From: JBJSXF01 sp046086225
GTDB taxonomy: Bacteria; Actinomycetota; Acidimicrobiia; IMCC26256; PALSA-610
DNA length: 29,739 bases
Direction of reading: 5' to 3'
NCBI GenBank assembly: GCA_046086225.1
Contig: JBJSXF010000147.1
Coordinates: forward strand, 1 to 29,739
Below are positions 6,814 to 15,642 of this stretch, one piece after another (positions within the stretch are counted from its first letter, which is position 1; every line of letters begins with the position of its first letter). A program made the position numbers and the translations under genes. The notes below the pieces were generated by a model that had not been told where the DNA came from, did not search any database, and was given only the letters and a program-made list of their open reading frames with translations.

Positions 6814-7143
6814 TCAGGCGATGAACGGAGCGAGCTCCTCGAGGAGCTGCGCCTTGCCCTTGGCCCCGATCAGGCGCTGGGCCTCGGCCCCGTCACGGAA
6901 CACGATGAGCGTCGGGATCGACATCACGCCGAACCGCTGGGCGATCGCCGGGTTGTCGTCGACGTTCAGCTTGGCGATGCGGAGCTTGTCCGAGTACTCG
7001 CCGGCGATGTCCTCGAGCACGGGGGCGATCATCTTGCACGGACCGCACCATTCGGCCCAGAAGTCGACGACGACCGGCACCTCGGAGGCGCCGACCGACT
7101 CGTCGAACGTCGAGTCGGAGAGGGTGAGGATGTTGTCTGCCAC
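6814..7143 (-). CDS. trxA: Thioredoxin
   Basis: Thioredoxin is a 109-residue dithiol reductant for ribonucleotide reductase, peroxiredoxins and other targets. The active site WCGPC is at residues 32-36 (Cys33, Cys36). DFWAEW before it, the cis-proline segment MSIPTLIVF and the GAKGKAQL turn are all standard. The GTG start at 7143 has AAAGGA 6-7 nt upstream. It lies 14 nt after trxB, which encodes its reductase, and before the cwlM-like gene; the same trio occurs in Mycobacterium (trxB2-trxC-cwlM). Confidence 0.96.
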   Translation of the reverse strand: MADNILTLSDSTFDESVGASEVPVVVDFWAEWCGPCKMIAPVLEDIAGEYSDKLRIAKLNVDDNPAIAQRFGVMSIPTLIVFRDGAEAQRLIGAKGKAQLLEELAPFIA

Positions 7144-7157
7144 GTTGGGTCCTTTCG

Positions 7158-8090
7158 CTACCCGGCGACCGCGTCGCCGAGGGATCCGAGGAAGCGCTCG
7201 GTTTCGAGCGCGGCCATGCAGCCGGAGCCGGCCGCGGTGATCGCCTGCCGGTAGATGTGGTCCTGGACATCGCCCGCCGCGAACACGCCCCGCACGGAGG
7301 TGGCCGTGCTGTCGGGGGCGGTGACGATGTAGCCCCCCTCGTCGAGGTCGAGCTGCCCGGCGAAGAGCGCAGTGTTCGGCACGTGGCCGATCGCCACGAA
7401 GACGCCCGTCACCCCGAGGTCGTCGGTGGTGCCGGTGGTGACGTCGCGGAGCCGCAGGCCGGCGACGCGATCGTCGCCGAGGACGTCCTCGACCACGGTG
7501 TTCCAGCGGAACTCGATCTTCGGATCGGCGAGCGCCCGGTCCTGCATGATCTTCGAGGCCCGCAGCTCGTCACGACGGTGGACGATCGTCACCTTGTCGG
7601 CGAAACGGGTGAGGAAGGTCGCCTCCTCGAGGGCCGAGTCGCCACCGCCGATCACCGCGATCTCGTGACCGCGGAAGAAGAAGCCGTCGCAGGTGGCGCA
7701 GGTGGACACGCCGTGCCCGAGCAGCCGCTCCTCGGCGGGCAGACCGAGCATGCGGGCCTGGGCGCCGGTCGAGATGATGATCGAGTGCGCGTCGTACTCG
7801 GCTCCGGCGGCCCGGACCCGGAAGGTCGGCCCCGACAGGTCGACCTCATCGGCATCGGCGGTGAGGAACTCGGCTCCGAACCGCTCGGCCTGCTCCCGGA
7901 AGCGGGCCATCAGGTCGGGGCCGAGGATTCCCTCGGGGAAGCCGGGGAAGTTCTCGACCTCGGTGGTGAGCATCAGCTGTCCACCGGCCTGCATGCCCTC
8001 GACGACGAGCGGGTGGAGACCGGCGCGCGCGGTGTAGACGGCGGCCGTGAGGCCGGCCGGTCCCGAGCCGACGATGACGACTTCGCGCAA
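7158..8090 (-). CDS. trxB: Thioredoxin reductase (NADPH)
   Basis: This FAD enzyme transfers electrons from NADPH to thioredoxin. It shows the N-terminal FAD motif VGSGPAGLTAAVYTARAG, the redox pair in STCATCDG, the NADPH motif VIGGGDSALEEA with HRRDELRAS, and the C-terminal FAD motif GVFAAGDVQD followed by RQAITAAGSGCMAAL. I place the start at TTG 8090 because GGAGGAG lies just upstream at 8097-8103 in the right spacing; the GTG at 8108 would add six residues but has no ribosome binding site. Either way the length (310-316) is normal. The gene is in an operon with trxA. Confidence 0.95.
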   Translation of the reverse strand: MREVVIVGSGPAGLTAAVYTARAGLHPLVVEGMQAGGQLMLTTEVENFPGFPEGILGPDLMARFREQAERFGAEFLTADADEVDLSGPTFRVRAAGAEYDAHSIIISTGAQARMLGLPAEERLLGHGVSTCATCDGFFFRGHEIAVIGGGDSALEEATFLTRFADKVTIVHRRDELRASKIMQDRALADPKIEFRWNTVVEDVLGDDRVAGLRLRDVTTGTTDDLGVTGVFVAIGHVPNTALFAGQLDLDEGGYIVTAPDSTATSVRGVFAAGDVQDHIYRQAITAAGSGCMAALETERFLGSLGDAVAG

Positions 8091-8124
8091 CGATGCTCCT
8101 CCGCTCACAGGGATCCGGTCCCGC

Positions 8125-8400
8125 TCAGGGGTTCCGCTTGCTCCAGCAGAACGCGCCGGCGGCGATGAAGATTCCGCCGAGCGTCAGCCAGGCGGCCCAG
8201 ACCTCGCCCTGGAAGCAGAGCACCAGGACTCGGAAGAGGCCGACGGCGAGCAGCACGAGCGCCGGGATGGCGATCAGCGCGGCGAGCGTGCCGTAGACGA
8301 CGGCGAGCGTCGCCTTGCGGGCGGGCTCGACCGTGCGGTCGCGAACGAGCGCGATGGTTCGCTCGATCACGTCGGCTGCTTCGGTGGTCCAGTCGCCCAT
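8125..8400 (-). CDS. Small membrane protein with two transmembrane segments, function unknown
   Basis: The 91-residue protein has an amphipathic N-terminus (VIERTIALVRDRTVEPARKA) and two hydrophobic helices at about residues 33-58 and 66-85, ending in WSKRNP. I recognise the general pattern (VRD.T..PA...A..VYG) as common in actinobacterial hypothetical membrane proteins near trxB, but no function is known to me. The ATG at 8400 has GAGGG 5 nt upstream. It lies between the anti-sigma factor gene and trxB in the same polycistron, so co-expression with redox and envelope genes is likely. Confidence 0.75.
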   Translation of the reverse strand: MGDWTTEAADVIERTIALVRDRTVEPARKATLAVVYGTLAALIAIPALVLLAVGLFRVLVLCFQGEVWAAWLTLGGIFIAAGAFCWSKRNP

Positions 8401-8487
8401 GTTTCCCTCGTGCGCGTCCCGGGACGGTGCAGGCTACCCGCCGGATCGGAACGGGCTCCCGGGTGGGCCGGAGCGGCGGGGTCCGGG

Positions 8488-9315
8488 TCAGCGGGGCAGG
8501 GTGGCCGACGTGCGGGCCAGCAGCCGGCAACCCTCGTCGAGCACGACGATCACGACGGTCGCCTGCTCACCGAAGGCGTGGACGGTCGCGAGCCGCCCGT
8601 TCACCCGTGCGCCCGCGACGAGGGCGGGAGCGGCCTCGGTGGCCGCGAAGCTCCGGGCGGCGTCGCTGCAGGCGGCGGCCGCGTCGGTGACCTCGGGTGA
8701 TGCGACCGCGAGTGGCGCCGACCCCGGGGCCGTTGCGCCGGACCGGCTCGGGAGCGATTCCACGGCTGCACTCGCGGTCCCGGCCGGGTCCGCCACCGGC
8801 GGCGGGGGGGGATCGGCGAGCACGGTGAGCGCGGCCCGTCCTGCCGCAGCGGCATCGGGCTGCTCGCCGAGTTCGAGCGCGCCGGTGATCCGGGGCACGG
8901 TGACGGTTCGGCTCGGTGCCGAGGCGATGGTGCCGCCCCCGCCCGTCGATTCACCGCCGAGGACGGCGTAGGTGCCGACGCACACGACGAGCACGGCGGC
9001 CGCCGCGCCCGCGATCCGCAGCGAACGAAGCCGCCGCCGCCGCTCGGTGGACGCCTGGCGGGAGGGCGCCGCGGCCCGGCGGGCGGCGGTGCGCAACCGA
9101 GCCGACAGCAGCTCGTCGAGCACCGGCGGATCGGCGAGGAGAGCTCGGGCCCGGGCCAGCTCGCCCCGTCGCGCCTCGGTTCCCGCGAGCAGCCGCGACA
9201 CGGCCGCGGGGTCGAGGCCGAGGTCGCGACACGCCGCCGCGAGCTCGCCGTCGAGATCGGCGCTCAGGAGCTCATCGATGAGCTCGGGCGTGAGGGGCGG
9301 CGGGGTGCTCGTCAT
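8488..9315 (-). CDS. Putative anti-sigma factor, single-pass membrane protein
   Basis: The 275-residue product has a cytoplasmic N-terminal part (1-95) resembling an anti-sigma helical region (LIDELLSADLDGELAAACRDLGL). One membrane segment follows at about 98-118 (IAGAAAAVLVVCVGTYAVLG), then an Ala/Pro-rich extracytoplasmic part with two Cys. Its ATG overlaps the stop of the upstream ECF sigma gene by 4 nt (ATGA), the hallmark of a sigma/anti-sigma pair, and its position matches that of the sigM anti-sigma gene in Mycobacterium. The HxxxCxxC zinc motif common in many anti-sigma factors is absent. The role is inferred mainly from context and topology. Confidence 0.68.
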   Translation of the reverse strand: MTSTPPPLTPELIDELLSADLDGELAAACRDLGLDPAAVSRLLAGTEARRGELARARALLADPPVLDELLSARLRTAARRAAAPSRQASTERRRRLRSLRIAGAAAAVLVVCVGTYAVLGGESTGGGGTIASAPSRTVTVPRITGALELGEQPDAAAAGRAALTVLADPPPPPVADPAGTASAAVESLPSRSGATAPGSAPLAVASPEVTDAAAACSDAARSFAATEAAPALVAGARVNGRLATVHAFGEQATVVIVVLDEGCRLLARTSATLPR

Positions 9316-9875
9316 GGGGTGGGGGGTGGTCCCGGATCCGTTTGACGACGCGGGGCCCCGTCCTGGTTCCCGAGGAGCTCGGCGAGGGCGGCTCGGCCCC
9401 GGGCGATCCGCGAGCGCACTGTGCCGGCCGGGATGTCGAGGACCTCGGCGATCTCGGCGTAGTCGAGCCCGACGAGGTCACGCAACGCGACCGCGGCTCG
9501 GGCGTCGGGTCCGAGGCGGGCGAGTGCGGCATCGACGAACAGACGGTCGGTCACGGCGGCCTCGGGACCGGCCACCGGCGGATCGGGGGTGGTCTCGGCG
9601 GGCACCGGTCGTCGGTTCCGCCGGCGGGCCTCGTCGATCGCCGCGTTCGTCGCGATCCGGTAGCACCAGGTCGTGAACCGGGAGCGCCCGTCGAAGCCGG
9701 CGATCCGGGTGGCGATGGCGATCAGCGCCTCCTGGGTCGCGTCGAGCGCGTCGTCGGGGTTCCCGAGCACCCGCCGGCACACCCCGTGGACGAGGGGCGT
9801 GTGGCGTCGGAGCAGCTCGTCGAGCGCGGCGGCATCGCCGCCGGCGGCGCGGCGGGCGAGTTCCTCGTCGGTCAA
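9312..9875 (-). CDS. ECF-type RNA polymerase sigma factor (SigM-like position)
   Basis: The 187-residue protein has sigma region 2 (ELARRAAGGDAAALDELLRRH through FDGRSRFTTWCYRIATNAAID, with the DATQEAL helix) and region 4 (LARLGPDARAAVALRDLVGLDYAEIAEVL, then DIPAGTVRSRIARGRAAL). A Pro-rich linker joins them and a short Pro-rich tail ends the protein. The start appears to be TTG at 9875, directly abutting the degV stop at 9876-9878, so it is probably translated by coupling; no strong ribosome binding site is seen. Gene order murJ-(degV)-sigma-anti-sigma-trxB-trxA-cwlM matches the sigM locus of Mycobacterium, where SigM governs surface functions. Orthology to sigM is inferred from order, not sequence. 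Confidence 0.9.
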   Translation of the reverse strand: MTDEELARRAAGGDAAALDELLRRHTPLVHGVCRRVLGNPDDALDATQEALIAIATRIAGFDGRSRFTTWCYRIATNAAIDEARRRNRRPVPAETTPDPPVAGPEAAVTDRLFVDAALARLGPDARAAVALRDLVGLDYAEIAEVLDIPAGTVRSRIARGRAALAELLGNQDGAPRRQTDPGPPPTP

Positions 9876-10718
9876 TCAGGCCCGCTGGATGTAGGCGAGC
9901 CCGAGGACCCGCGGGCCGGTGTGGACACCGACGACCGGACCGATCGTCCCGACGAGCACGTCGACGTCGCCGATGATGCCTTGCAGGTCGGCCACGAAGG
10001 AGTCGATCTCGGGGGCCATGGCGTGCAGCACGCAGACCGATTCGATCGATCCCGGTTCGGTGGGCACGCGTTCGAGCACCGCCTGCAGCGCCTTCGACCG
10101 CGTGCGCACCTTGCCGATGGGCTGCACGAGGCCGTCGAGGACGGCGACGACCGGCTTGATCGACAGCACCGATCCGAGCATCGCTTGCGCCCCGCCGATG
10201 CGCCCGCCCTTGCGGAGGTACTCGAGGGTGTCGACCGTGGCGAAGACGTGCTGGCGCTCGCGAGCCGACTCGATGCCGGCGACGATCTCGGCGACGCCGG
10301 CGCCGGTCGCCGCGATCCGGGCGCCGACGAGGGCGAGGTTGCCTTCACCCATCGAAGCGCTGAGGGAGTCGACCACGGCGATCTCGATCTCGCCTTCGAG
10401 CGCCTTGGCGGCCAACTGAGCCGACTGCATGGTCGCCGAGAGCTTGGAGGACAGGTTCACGCACACGATGCCGTCGGCACCCTCGCTCGCGAGGCGGCGG
10501 AAGGTCTCCTCGAACGCGCCGACCGAAGGGGCGGCGGTCTCCGGCAGCACGGGCGAGGCGAGCAACTCCCGCCAGAAGGCTTCGACGCTCAGCTCGACCC
10601 GATCGACGTACTCGCGTTCCCCGAACCGGATGGTGAGGGGGACGACCTCGATCCCGAGTTCGGTGCAGGTCGCTTCGGGGAGATCACATGCGCTGTCGGT
10701 CACGATACGAACGGCCAT
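9876..10718 (-). CDS. DegV family fatty-acid-binding protein
   Basis: DegV (FakB-type) proteins bind a fatty acid and, in Firmicutes, present it to the kinase FakA. The 280-residue sequence has the family start VRIVTDSACDLPEA, then VVPLTIRFGEREYVD, the TAAPSVGAFEETF motif with the conserved serine, VNLSSKLSATMQSA, and the C-terminal IGPVVGVHTGPRVLG. The ATG at 10718 has a strong GGAGGAG site. It lies in the minus-strand polycistron between murJ and the sigma gene, where Mycobacterium has no degV, so it appears to be an insertion in the conserved order. No FakA-like kinase is present in the window. Confidence 0.92.
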   Translation of the reverse strand: MAVRIVTDSACDLPEATCTELGIEVVPLTIRFGEREYVDRVELSVEAFWRELLASPVLPETAAPSVGAFEETFRRLASEGADGIVCVNLSSKLSATMQSAQLAAKALEGEIEIAVVDSLSASMGEGNLALVGARIAATGAGVAEIVAGIESARERQHVFATVDTLEYLRKGGRIGGAQAMLGSVLSIKPVVAVLDGLVQPIGKVRTRSKALQAVLERVPTEPGSIESVCVLHAMAPEIDSFVADLQGIIGDVDVLVGTIGPVVGVHTGPRVLGLAYIQRA

Positions 10719-10758
10719 GGCTGCTCCTCCGATCAGCGGGCCCCGGCGCCCGCACCCG

Positions 10759-12414
10759 TCATCGTGACACGCCGGACGCCCGGCGGCGACTCCGCCCCAC
10801 CAGCCGCCGCATCTCCCGGAGCTCGACCGACCCGGTGGCGGCCAGCACTGCGGCGAAAGCCACCGCCCCGAGCGACCCGGCGACCGCGACGGCGGCGAAG
10901 GCCCGGGTCGGGGTCTCTCGCCCGATCAGCCCCGCGACGGGCGCGGCGACGGCGACGAGGGCGACGGTGCCGAGGGCCGTCCGGGTGGCCGCGCCGCCGA
11001 CGCCGGCTCCGAGGCCCGACCCGATCCGGGTGCGGAGCACGATCACGGCCGCAACGGCGGCGAGGGTGTAGGCGATGCTCCAGGCCGCGGCGAGGCCCCG
11101 GATGCCGAATGCCGGGAAGAGGGCCAGGGCCAAGACGATGTTGACGACGTTCTCGCCGAGGTTGAGGAAGAAGGGCGTCCGCGTGCCCTCGTGCGCGTAG
11201 AACGCGCGCATGGCGTACAGGTACACGGAGAAGGGGAGCAGGCTCGGCGCGAAGAGCCGGAGCGTCTCGGCCGTGGTCGTGGCGCTGGCCGCCCCGAAGC
11301 GTCCGATCTGCAGGACCCCGAGCATCGGGTGGGCGAGCACGACGAAGGCCGCGGCGGCGGGAACCGTGAGCACGACGAGGTAGCGCAGGCCGAGAGCGAA
11401 ATCGCGGCGCAGGCCGGGGAGGTCCCCGGTCGCCGAGCGGCGGGCGAACTCGGGTGCGAGCGTCGTCATGAGCGAGACGGCGAGGAGGCTGTGGGGCAGG
11501 ACGTAGAAGGTGAAGGCGTAGACGTAGGCGGTCACGTCACCGGGCGAGCCCGATTTGGCGAGCACGAGCACGAAGATCTGGGCGACCTGGTTGGCGGCGA
11601 CGTACCCCAATGTCCAGCCCGAGAGCCGGGCGATGGTCCGCACCCCGGGATTGCGCCAGTCGAAGACGGCCCGGATCCGGACGTGCGTCCCCCGCAGGGC
11701 GGGGACGAGCAGGAGCGCGGTGGTCGCGACCCCGGCGGTCGTGCCGAGCCCGAGGAGCAGGAGCATCCCGGTCGCGCCCCGGGCCCGGCTCGCATCGGCC
11801 CAACCCGGCTCGCCGCCCGTGGCGAGACCGAAGGCAACCAGGACGCCGATGACCACGACATTGTTGGCGACGGGCGCGTAGGCGGCCGCGACGAACCGGC
11901 GGTGCGCGTTGAGCAGGCTCGTGAGCAGGGTGCTGAGCGCGTAGAAGAAGATCTGGGGAACGAAGCACGCGAGGAGCACCGTGAGCACCTCGCGCTGGGC
12001 GGCCCGATCGGCGCCGGTCGTTCCGATGGTGAAGATCCAGGCGATGAACGGCGTGAGCAGCAGCGTCGCCGCGGTCAGGGCGGCCACGGCCCCGAGGGTC
12101 ACGGTCACGACCGCCGAGGTGCCCCGCTCGTCGTCGTCGAGCATCTGGCGCACGAAGAGCGGCACGATCGCCGCGGTCAGGATGCCGCCGGTGAGCAACT
12201 CGTAGATGACGTTCGGGGTGACGTTGGCCAGGTTGTAGACGTCGGCGAGCGAGGCGCCGCCGAGGGCCCAGGCCAGGGTGAGGATCCGCCCGAGCCCGGT
12301 GAGACGCGAGAGCAGGGTGCCGGTCGCGACGAGGGCGCTCGATCGGGCCAGCGCCCGCCGGCCCGGGTCGGGACCGGGTGCCTCCGGGGTCCGCTCGGCG
12401 TCGGGTTCGGTCAC
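10759..12414 (-). CDS. murJ: Lipid II flippase MurJ (MviN)
   Basis: MurJ moves lipid II across the cytoplasmic membrane for peptidoglycan assembly. The product is a polytopic membrane protein with about 14 hydrophobic segments. It has the MviN N-terminal pattern ALVATGTLLSRLTGLGRIL, the DVYNLANVTPNVIYELLTGG region and the PVFARR-like segment LAPEFARRSATGD. I start it at GTG 12414, which overlaps the upstream stop (GTGA); an ATG at 12480 in the same frame would add 22 residues overlapping the upstream gene. The length (551) is close to stand-alone MurJ. Unlike M. tuberculosis Rv3910 there is no cytoplasmic pseudokinase domain at the C-terminus, which ends soon after the last helix. Confidence 0.93.
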   Translation of the reverse strand: MTEPDAERTPEAPGPDPGRRALARSSALVATGTLLSRLTGLGRILTLAWALGGASLADVYNLANVTPNVIYELLTGGILTAAIVPLFVRQMLDDDERGTSAVVTVTLGAVAALTAATLLLTPFIAWIFTIGTTGADRAAQREVLTVLLACFVPQIFFYALSTLLTSLLNAHRRFVAAAYAPVANNVVVIGVLVAFGLATGGEPGWADASRARGATGMLLLLGLGTTAGVATTALLLVPALRGTHVRIRAVFDWRNPGVRTIARLSGWTLGYVAANQVAQIFVLVLAKSGSPGDVTAYVYAFTFYVLPHSLLAVSLMTTLAPEFARRSATGDLPGLRRDFALGLRYLVVLTVPAAAAFVVLAHPMLGVLQIGRFGAASATTTAETLRLFAPSLLPFSVYLYAMRAFYAHEGTRTPFFLNLGENVVNIVLALALFPAFGIRGLAAAWSIAYTLAAVAAVIVLRTRIGSGLGAGVGGAATRTALGTVALVAVAAPVAGLIGRETPTRAFAAVAVAGSLGAVAFAAVLAATGSVELREMRRLVGRSRRRASGVSR

Positions 12415-14468
12415 GGCGCCGGAACCGGTGGGGTGGTCCGGCGATTCCGGCGGGCGCGACGCCAGTGGTTTCCCCACCACAGGCCGAGGAACAGGAGCGC
12501 CCCGATCGTGATGACGATGCCGACCCCGCCGTACACCGACGAGCTCACCGTGAGTCGGACCGGCGGACCGAACTGCAGCCGTCCGTCGACCGAGGTCGTC
12601 TCGATCGTGACCGGGAAGGTGCCCGCGGTGCGCACCTCGACGGTGAAGGGAACCACGTTGCGGCCCGGCGCGAGCTCGAGCACCCGGGCGTCGCCCTCGG
12701 GCAGCTGCAGCTTGTCGCTGGTGATGCGAACCCGCACCTTCACCGGGATCGGCGGCTCGGTGCGGTTTTCGAAGGTGAGGGGCACCGAGGCGCGCCGCGC
12801 CGTGAGGGTGATCCGCTTGGCGTCGACCTGCACGGATTCGGTGAGGGCGCGAACGGTGGCCTCGACGGCGGCGAGGCCGGCCCGGGCCCGGGCGACCCCG
12901 ATGTCACCGGCGAGGGTGGTGTGGAGCGTCTGCTCGGCGGTCACCGTGGTCGGGGCGTCGGCGCCGACCACCCGGCCGTACGCGCCGAGGCGTTCTGCGG
13001 CTGCCCGGTACTCGGCGGCGGTCACGGCGGGAGCCGGTGGGGTGGAGGGCGCGAGGCGCCGGACGGCATCGGTTTCGTCACGGGCGGCGCTCACCCGGTC
13101 GAAGAACTCGGTGAGCGTGACCGGCTCCACGAGGGGGAAGCCCCGCAGCGCGTCGAGCAGGGCGATGGTCGTCGCCGGGTCGGGGTTCCAGTCCGGTGAT
13201 TCGGCCACGACGAGGCCGCGCGCCACGCCCGGCTCCTCGTAGGCGACCTCGGCGAGCGCCGCGACCACCCGGGCGACCCGGACCGCCGGGTCGGCATCAC
13301 CCGTGAGCAGGCGCTCGACGAACGGAGCCGTGGCCGCGCCTTCCGTGCGGCCGGTCCCGGTCTCGATCACGAACTTGCGGGCCGGTGTGTACTGATGTGA
13401 GGTCGGGAGCAGGCCGGTCTCCGGGACGGCGACACGCGTCACGAGGAGGTCGCGGAGTCGGTCGAGCACCGCGTCGTCGACCGGGTCGATGAACGCGGTC
13501 ACTGCGGGTCGGGCCGGGCCGCGGCCGATGATCCGGCGCAGGGTGTCGGCCCCGAGCGCGTACTCGGTCGGCACCCGATTGCCGAGCCCGGCCGCCGTCA
13601 GCGAAGGCGCGTCGATCGGGACGTACGGCGCCGGGAGCACCTCGGTGCGACCGGTGCCCGTCGTGCGCCGCAGCCGATCGAGTCCGGCACCGAGCCGGGG
13701 CGTGTCCTCGGCGACCCGGGCCCAGGTGTCGACCGTCTCGGGGCCGATGATGACGGAGAGGGGGATCCGGTTCGGTCGGGCGAGGAACGCCGTGATTCGG
13801 TCGAGCCGACCGCCCGGCTCCATTTGGGCGGTGACCATCGGGTCGGTGCGACCATCGGGAAGCGTGCCGGGCGGCGCGACCACCGGCCAGATCATGGAGA
13901 GGAGCAGGGGCGCGGTCGGGAGGGCATCGGGGTCGACGACGACGAGCCAGGTCGTGAACGATGCGGCCGGCGCACCGGGGCCGGTGAGCGACACCTGGAC
14001 CGGGTACACGCCCGGTCGGCGCACGGCGAGGGTCGGGTCGTCGCCGCGATCGGTGCTGCCGCCCCCGCCGCCGAGCCCGAGCCGGAGGGTGACATCGGCT
14101 CCCCGTCGGGGCAGCCCGGCGACGGGGATGCGTTCGGGCTGATCGAGCAGGCCGCCGAGCTCGTCGTCGATCGCGGCGTCGAAAGCCGAGCGGGTCGTGA
14201 CCGACTGGTGCACCCGCAGGGCGATGGCGACACCGGGGGTCGTCGCCGCAGTCGGCTCCTCGAGCCGCAGGCGCATCGTGAAGGTGCCGCCGGACGCGAC
14301 CCACGGGGTCTGGGCGAGCAGCCGGACCCCGGCGCCCGCTCCCGGACTGCCGGCGGTGGTCTGGGCCCGTCCGGGGCCGACCGTCGTCGCAACGGCGAGG
14401 AGCACGACGAGGGTGCCGAGCAGCGTTCGAAGGGCGGCGGCTCGCGGTCCGGACGGCTGCGGCTTCAC
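12411..14468 (-). CDS. Secreted, C-terminally anchored DUF6049-like protein
   Basis: The 685-residue protein has a signal peptide (about 12-36, LRTLLGTLVVLLAVATTV then GRAQ). A large extracytoplasmic region follows, with beta-rich segments such as VYPVQVSLTGPG and a late Ig-like stretch (SVPLTFENRTEPPIPVKVRV). One transmembrane helix lies near the end (VGIVITIGALLFLGLWW) before a short basic tail. By position directly upstream of murJ and by topology it corresponds to M. tuberculosis Rv3909, a conserved secreted protein of unknown function (DUF6049). A cell-wall role is likely only by association. The GTG start lies 8 nt after a TACGCT -10-like hexamer with no ribosome binding site, suggesting a leaderless transcript that heads the whole polycistron. 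Confidence 0.8.
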   Translation of the reverse strand: MKPQPSGPRAAALRTLLGTLVVLLAVATTVGPGRAQTTAGSPGAGAGVRLLAQTPWVASGGTFTMRLRLEEPTAATTPGVAIALRVHQSVTTRSAFDAAIDDELGGLLDQPERIPVAGLPRRGADVTLRLGLGGGGGSTDRGDDPTLAVRRPGVYPVQVSLTGPGAPAASFTTWLVVVDPDALPTAPLLLSMIWPVVAPPGTLPDGRTDPMVTAQMEPGGRLDRITAFLARPNRIPLSVIIGPETVDTWARVAEDTPRLGAGLDRLRRTTGTGRTEVLPAPYVPIDAPSLTAAGLGNRVPTEYALGADTLRRIIGRGPARPAVTAFIDPVDDAVLDRLRDLLVTRVAVPETGLLPTSHQYTPARKFVIETGTGRTEGAATAPFVERLLTGDADPAVRVARVVAALAEVAYEEPGVARGLVVAESPDWNPDPATTIALLDALRGFPLVEPVTLTEFFDRVSAARDETDAVRRLAPSTPPAPAVTAAEYRAAAERLGAYGRVVGADAPTTVTAEQTLHTTLAGDIGVARARAGLAAVEATVRALTESVQVDAKRITLTARRASVPLTFENRTEPPIPVKVRVRITSDKLQLPEGDARVLELAPGRNVVPFTVEVRTAGTFPVTIETTSVDGRLQFGPPVRLTVSSSVYGGVGIVITIGALLFLGLWWGNHWRRARRNRRTTPPVPAP

Positions 14469-14538
14469 CGGGGGCGAGCGTAGTCAGGCCGCCCGGATCG
14501 GGGCGGGCAGATGGTGCGGCCCTCGGTACCCTCGGCCG
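14469..14538. promoter_or_regulatory. Divergent leaderless promoters for the murJ polycistron and the deacetylase-like gene
   Basis: The 70-bp gap carries a minus-strand TACGCT (14482-14477) 8 nt before GTG 14468 and a plus-strand TACCCT (14527-14532) 6 nt before GTG 14539. Neither start has a Shine-Dalgarno sequence. Such spacing places transcription start at or next to the start codon. Confidence 0.5.
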
Positions 14539-15540
14539 GTGCTCGTCACGGTGACCGATCCCCGGTTCGCGGATCACGACGCCGGACCCGGCCATCCCGA
14601 GCGCCCGGCCCGGCTCGGTGCCGTCGAGGCGGGTCTCACGGCGGGGGCCGGTCCCGACGCGCTCCGCTCCGTTGCGCCGATGGCGGTGCCGGCGTCGGTC
14701 CTGGCCCGGGTGCATTCGGCGGCGCACCTCGCCCGGTTTGATTCCCTCGCTGCCGTGGGCGGCGGACGCATCGATCCCGACACGGCGATGTCGGCCGGTT
14801 CGGGCGAGGCGGCCCGGCTCGCCGCGGGGGCGGGCCTGGCGGCCGCCGCAGCGCTCGAGCGGGGCGAGGGGACAGCGGCGTTCTGCGCGGTCCGACCGCC
14901 CGGCCACCATGCCGAACGCGATCGCGCGATGGGCTTCTGCCTCCTCAACAACGTGGCGGTCCTGGCCGCCGATCTGCGCGACCGGGGGCAGCGGGTGCTC
15001 GTGCTCGACTGGGACGCACACCACGGCAACGGAACCCAGGACATCTTCTGGACCGATCCGGAGGTGTGCTTCGTATCGCTCCACCAGGCCCCGCTGTATC
15101 CGGGGACGGGTCGCCTCGACGAGCGGGGCGGGGGTCCGGGGCAGGGCGCCACGGTGAACGTTCCCCTCCCGGCCGGCACGACCGGAGACGTCTACCTGGC
15201 CGCGCTCACCGAGGTGGTCGAGCCGGTGGTGGAGCGTTTCCGCCCCGACTGGCTCCTGATCTCGGCCGGGTTCGATGCGCACCGGGACGATCCCCTCACC
15301 GGCCTGGGGCTCTCGGCGGGCGATTTCGGCCTCCTCGCCCGCCGGGTCGTCGATTGGGTTCCGTCCGGCCGGATCGTGGCCCTGCTCGAGGGCGGCTACG
15401 ACCTCGCTGCGCTCAAGGCCTCGACGGCGGCGACGGCGGCGGGCCTGCTCGGCCGCCACCTGGCCCCGGAGCCCCCGACGGCCGACGGACCGGGCGCAGA
15501 AGCAGTGGCCGCGGCCCGAGCGGTGCACGGGTCGGCCTGA
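14539..15540 (+). CDS. Histone deacetylase superfamily enzyme (AcuC/acetylpolyamine amidohydrolase-like)
   Basis: Members of this zinc-dependent fold remove acetyl or acyl groups from lysine side chains or polyamines. The 333-residue protein shows GHPERPARL near the start, RPPGHHAERDRAMGFCLLNN with the catalytic His pair (about residues 123-124), LDWDAHHGNGTQD, ISAGFDAHRDDPL and LLEGGYDLAAL. The zinc ligands would be Asp159, His161 and Asp246, and the transition-state tyrosine Tyr287. All catalytic residues are present, so it should be active; the substrate cannot be told from sequence. It starts at GTG 14539 with a TACCCT hexamer 6 nt upstream and no ribosome binding site. It occupies the place where Mycobacterium has the Nudix gene mutT4. 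Confidence 0.92.
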   Translation: MLVTVTDPRFADHDAGPGHPERPARLGAVEAGLTAGAGPDALRSVAPMAVPASVLARVHSAAHLARFDSLAAVGGGRIDPDTAMSAGSGEAARLAAGAGLAAAAALERGEGTAAFCAVRPPGHHAERDRAMGFCLLNNVAVLAADLRDRGQRVLVLDWDAHHGNGTQDIFWTDPEVCFVSLHQAPLYPGTGRLDERGGGPGQGATVNVPLPAGTTGDVYLAALTEVVEPVVERFRPDWLLISAGFDAHRDDPLTGLGLSAGDFGLLARRVVDWVPSGRIVALLEGGYDLAALKASTAATAAGLLGRHLAPEPPTADGPGAEAVAAARAVHGSA

Positions 15541-15642
15541 GCCGTCGGCCCGAGTCCCCGGTCGCTGATCTCCACCCGAATCCCTCCAGATCGGCCCCGG
15601 CCCTGCCGATTGGCCCGGTGAGGCAAGCGCAGGGAGAGCGAA

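Noticed and set aside
5834..7240. Plus-strand frame of 468 codons opposite cwlM and trxA
   Set aside because: The minus-strand genes have clear domains; the plus frame has none.
9342..11144. Plus-strand frame of 600 codons opposite the sigma factor, degV and murJ
   Set aside because: It is the antisense shadow of three recognised genes.
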